DNA of 6,410 nt from Thermoplasmata archaeon (GTDB lineage Archaea; Thermoplasmatota; Thermoplasmata; Thermoplasmatales; Thermoplasmataceae), in the NCBI GenBank assembly GCA_021792045.1, contig JAJYVJ010000101.1:1-6410 (forward strand), written 5' to 3'. A program made the translations under genes and the position numbers. The notes under the pieces were generated by a model. It was not told the DNA's origin. It did no database searches and worked only from the letters and a program-made list of their open reading frames with translations. Positions 5,809 through 6,410 of this stretch are shown here, piece after piece. Numbering within the stretch: position 1 is the first letter of the stretch; every line of letters starts with the position of its first letter.

Positions 5809-6379
5809 GATCCTCAATAGCCTTCAATATGTCCGCTTTAGTTACAATTCCAACGGGTCTTCCAGAATCTACAATGATCACAGCATTTGAAAATTTTAGT
5901 AATGGGTATGCCATGGAAATCTGAGATGATTTATCGAGCTGCGGCAAGGTTCCTGTCATGACCTTTCTGACTGACATATTTCTCAGTGATTCAATGGAAT
6001 TTCCTTTCATCAAGAGATCATTTATGTCGCTTTCTGATATCACGCCTATGATAGTTCCATCATCATTTGTGACTGGAAGTTGAGAAAACCCTCTTGTCCT
6101 CATAACGTCAAGTGCAGCTATAAGGGTGTCGTAGGGAAGACAAGTTATAACTGGCCGGTTCATTATTTTCTCCACAGTCAGTGAAATTGAATGTAATTTC
6201 TCTGTTGACTGGCTAAGAAACTCATATATCTTCTTCACCTTGTTGTACGTGGGGTTTAAGCTGCCTTTTTCAAGTCTTGCTACATACGATTGACTGACCC
6301 CAACTGCAATGGACAGTTCCTTTTGAGATATGCCAAGGTTTTTGCGCAATTTCCTTATCTCCTCAATAGTAGGAAGCAT
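5801..6379 (-). CDS. Xre-type HTH transcriptional regulator with two C-terminal CBS domains
   Basis: This 192-residue cytoplasmic DNA-binding protein is probably a ligand-responsive repressor. The N-terminal Cro/CI-type helix-turn-helix spans about 5-55, with the recognition part SQKELSIAVGVSQSYVARLE (18-37) and the family-typical KGSLNPT after it. A short linker (56-69) leads to CBS domain 1 (about 70-124: IMNRPVITC, GFSQLPVTNDDGTIIGVISESDI) and CBS domain 2 (about 137-188: VRKVMTGTLPQL, AVIIVDSGRPVGIVTKADIL). Such paired CBS modules usually bind adenosine compounds (AMP, ATP, SAM), but the ligand cannot be read here. The domain order matches the COG3620-type archaeal regulators. The start ATG 6379 is preceded by a TATA-like TTTATATTT and no Shine-Dalgarno sequence, so the operon mRNA is likely leaderless. 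Its stop overlaps the carS start by 8 bp (ATGTCTAA). Being the first gene, it probably regulates itself and thereby carS and pth2. Confidence 0.92.
   Translation of the reverse strand: MLPTIEEIRKLRKNLGISQKELSIAVGVSQSYVARLEKGSLNPTYNKVKKIYEFLSQSTEKLHSISLTVEKIMNRPVITCLPYDTLIAALDVMRTRGFSQLPVTNDDGTIIGVISESDINDLLMKGNSIESLRNMSVRKVMTGTLPQLDKSSQISMAYPLLKFSNAVIIVDSGRPVGIVTKADILKAIEDHV
5812..5815 (-). promoter_or_regulatory. Ribosome-binding site that decides the carS start
   Basis: The minus strand reads GAGGATC directly before ATG 5808: GAGG followed by a 3-base spacer. The spacing is short, but GAGGATC also resembles the extended anti-16S consensus. It lies inside the HTH-CBS gene and would be too far downstream to serve the alternative TTG at 5817, supporting the ATG. 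Confidence 0.45.
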
Positions 6380-6386
6380 ACAAAGC

Positions 6387-6398
6387 GTAAAGTATTAC
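6387..6398 (-). promoter_or_regulatory. Candidate operator palindrome before the HTH-CBS operon
   Basis: The minus strand reads GTAATACTTTAC, arms GTAA and TTAC with a 4-base spacer, at -19 to -8 from the ATG. It falls between the TATA-like box and the expected transcription start, a position where a bound repressor would block polymerase. The arms are short and A/T-rich, and a similar GTAATACTTAC occurs by chance inside the MFS gene (1946-1956), so the call is tentative. Confidence 0.3.
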
Positions 6399-6401
6399 CA
6401 G

Positions 6402-6410
6402 AAATATAAA
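6402..6410 (-). promoter_or_regulatory. TATA box of the HTH-CBS/carS/pth2 operon
   Basis: The minus strand reads TTTATATTT at -31 to -23 from the ATG at 6379, centred near -27, which is the expected spacing for an archaeal leaderless promoter. It lies at the very edge of the window, so the BRE upstream cannot be examined. Confidence 0.6.

Overview
The window looks like a chromosomal segment from a euryarchaeon, most likely in or near the Thermoplasmatales. The evidence is a CDP-archaeol synthase (archaeal lipid synthesis), an archaeal-type Pth2 peptidyl-tRNA hydrolase, and A/T-rich TATA-like boxes about 20-30 bases upstream of start codons that lack a Shine-Dalgarno sequence. That spacing fits leaderless transcripts. 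The lineage call is an inference from style; no marker here fixes the genus. I see no RNA genes, insertion sequences, CRISPR arrays or phage genes, and coding density is high (longest gene-free stretch 139 bp).

Layout from left to right. (1) The 3' end of an unrecognised plus-strand gene overlaps the end of a minus-strand thymidylate kinase gene (tmk) tail to tail by 11 bp. (2) A 139-bp divergent promoter region carries an 8-bp inverted repeat and separates tmk from a plus-strand 12-helix MFS transporter. (3) The MFS gene converges on a minus-strand EamA/DMT transporter, with a T-rich hairpin between them that could stop transcription from both sides. (4) The DMT gene follows a fused two-domain acetate/propionate-type CoA-transferase. 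A TATA-like box in the gap between them suggests the DMT gene has its own promoter and a GTG start 54 bases downstream of the longest reading frame's TTG. (5) At the right end lies a compact minus-strand operon: an Xre-type HTH regulator with two CBS domains, then CDP-archaeol synthase (carS), then peptidyl-tRNA hydrolase (pth2). Its genes overlap by 8 and 7 bp, and a TATA-like box lies 23-31 bases before the first ATG.

How the genes may work together. The right-hand operon joins a possible nucleotide-sensing repressor (CBS domains commonly bind adenosine ligands) to the CTP-using step of archaeal phospholipid synthesis and to a translation housekeeping enzyme. A small GTAA-N4-TTAC palindrome sits between its TATA-like box and the start codon, where an autorepressor would be expected to bind. 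The CoA-transferase and DMT pair could handle one carboxylate substrate, but nothing in the sequence names it. Most of the window is ordinary core genome. The points most worth following are the HTH-CBS/carS/pth2 operon and its possible operator, the duplicated FGKG motif in CarS, and the corrected starts of carS and the DMT gene.
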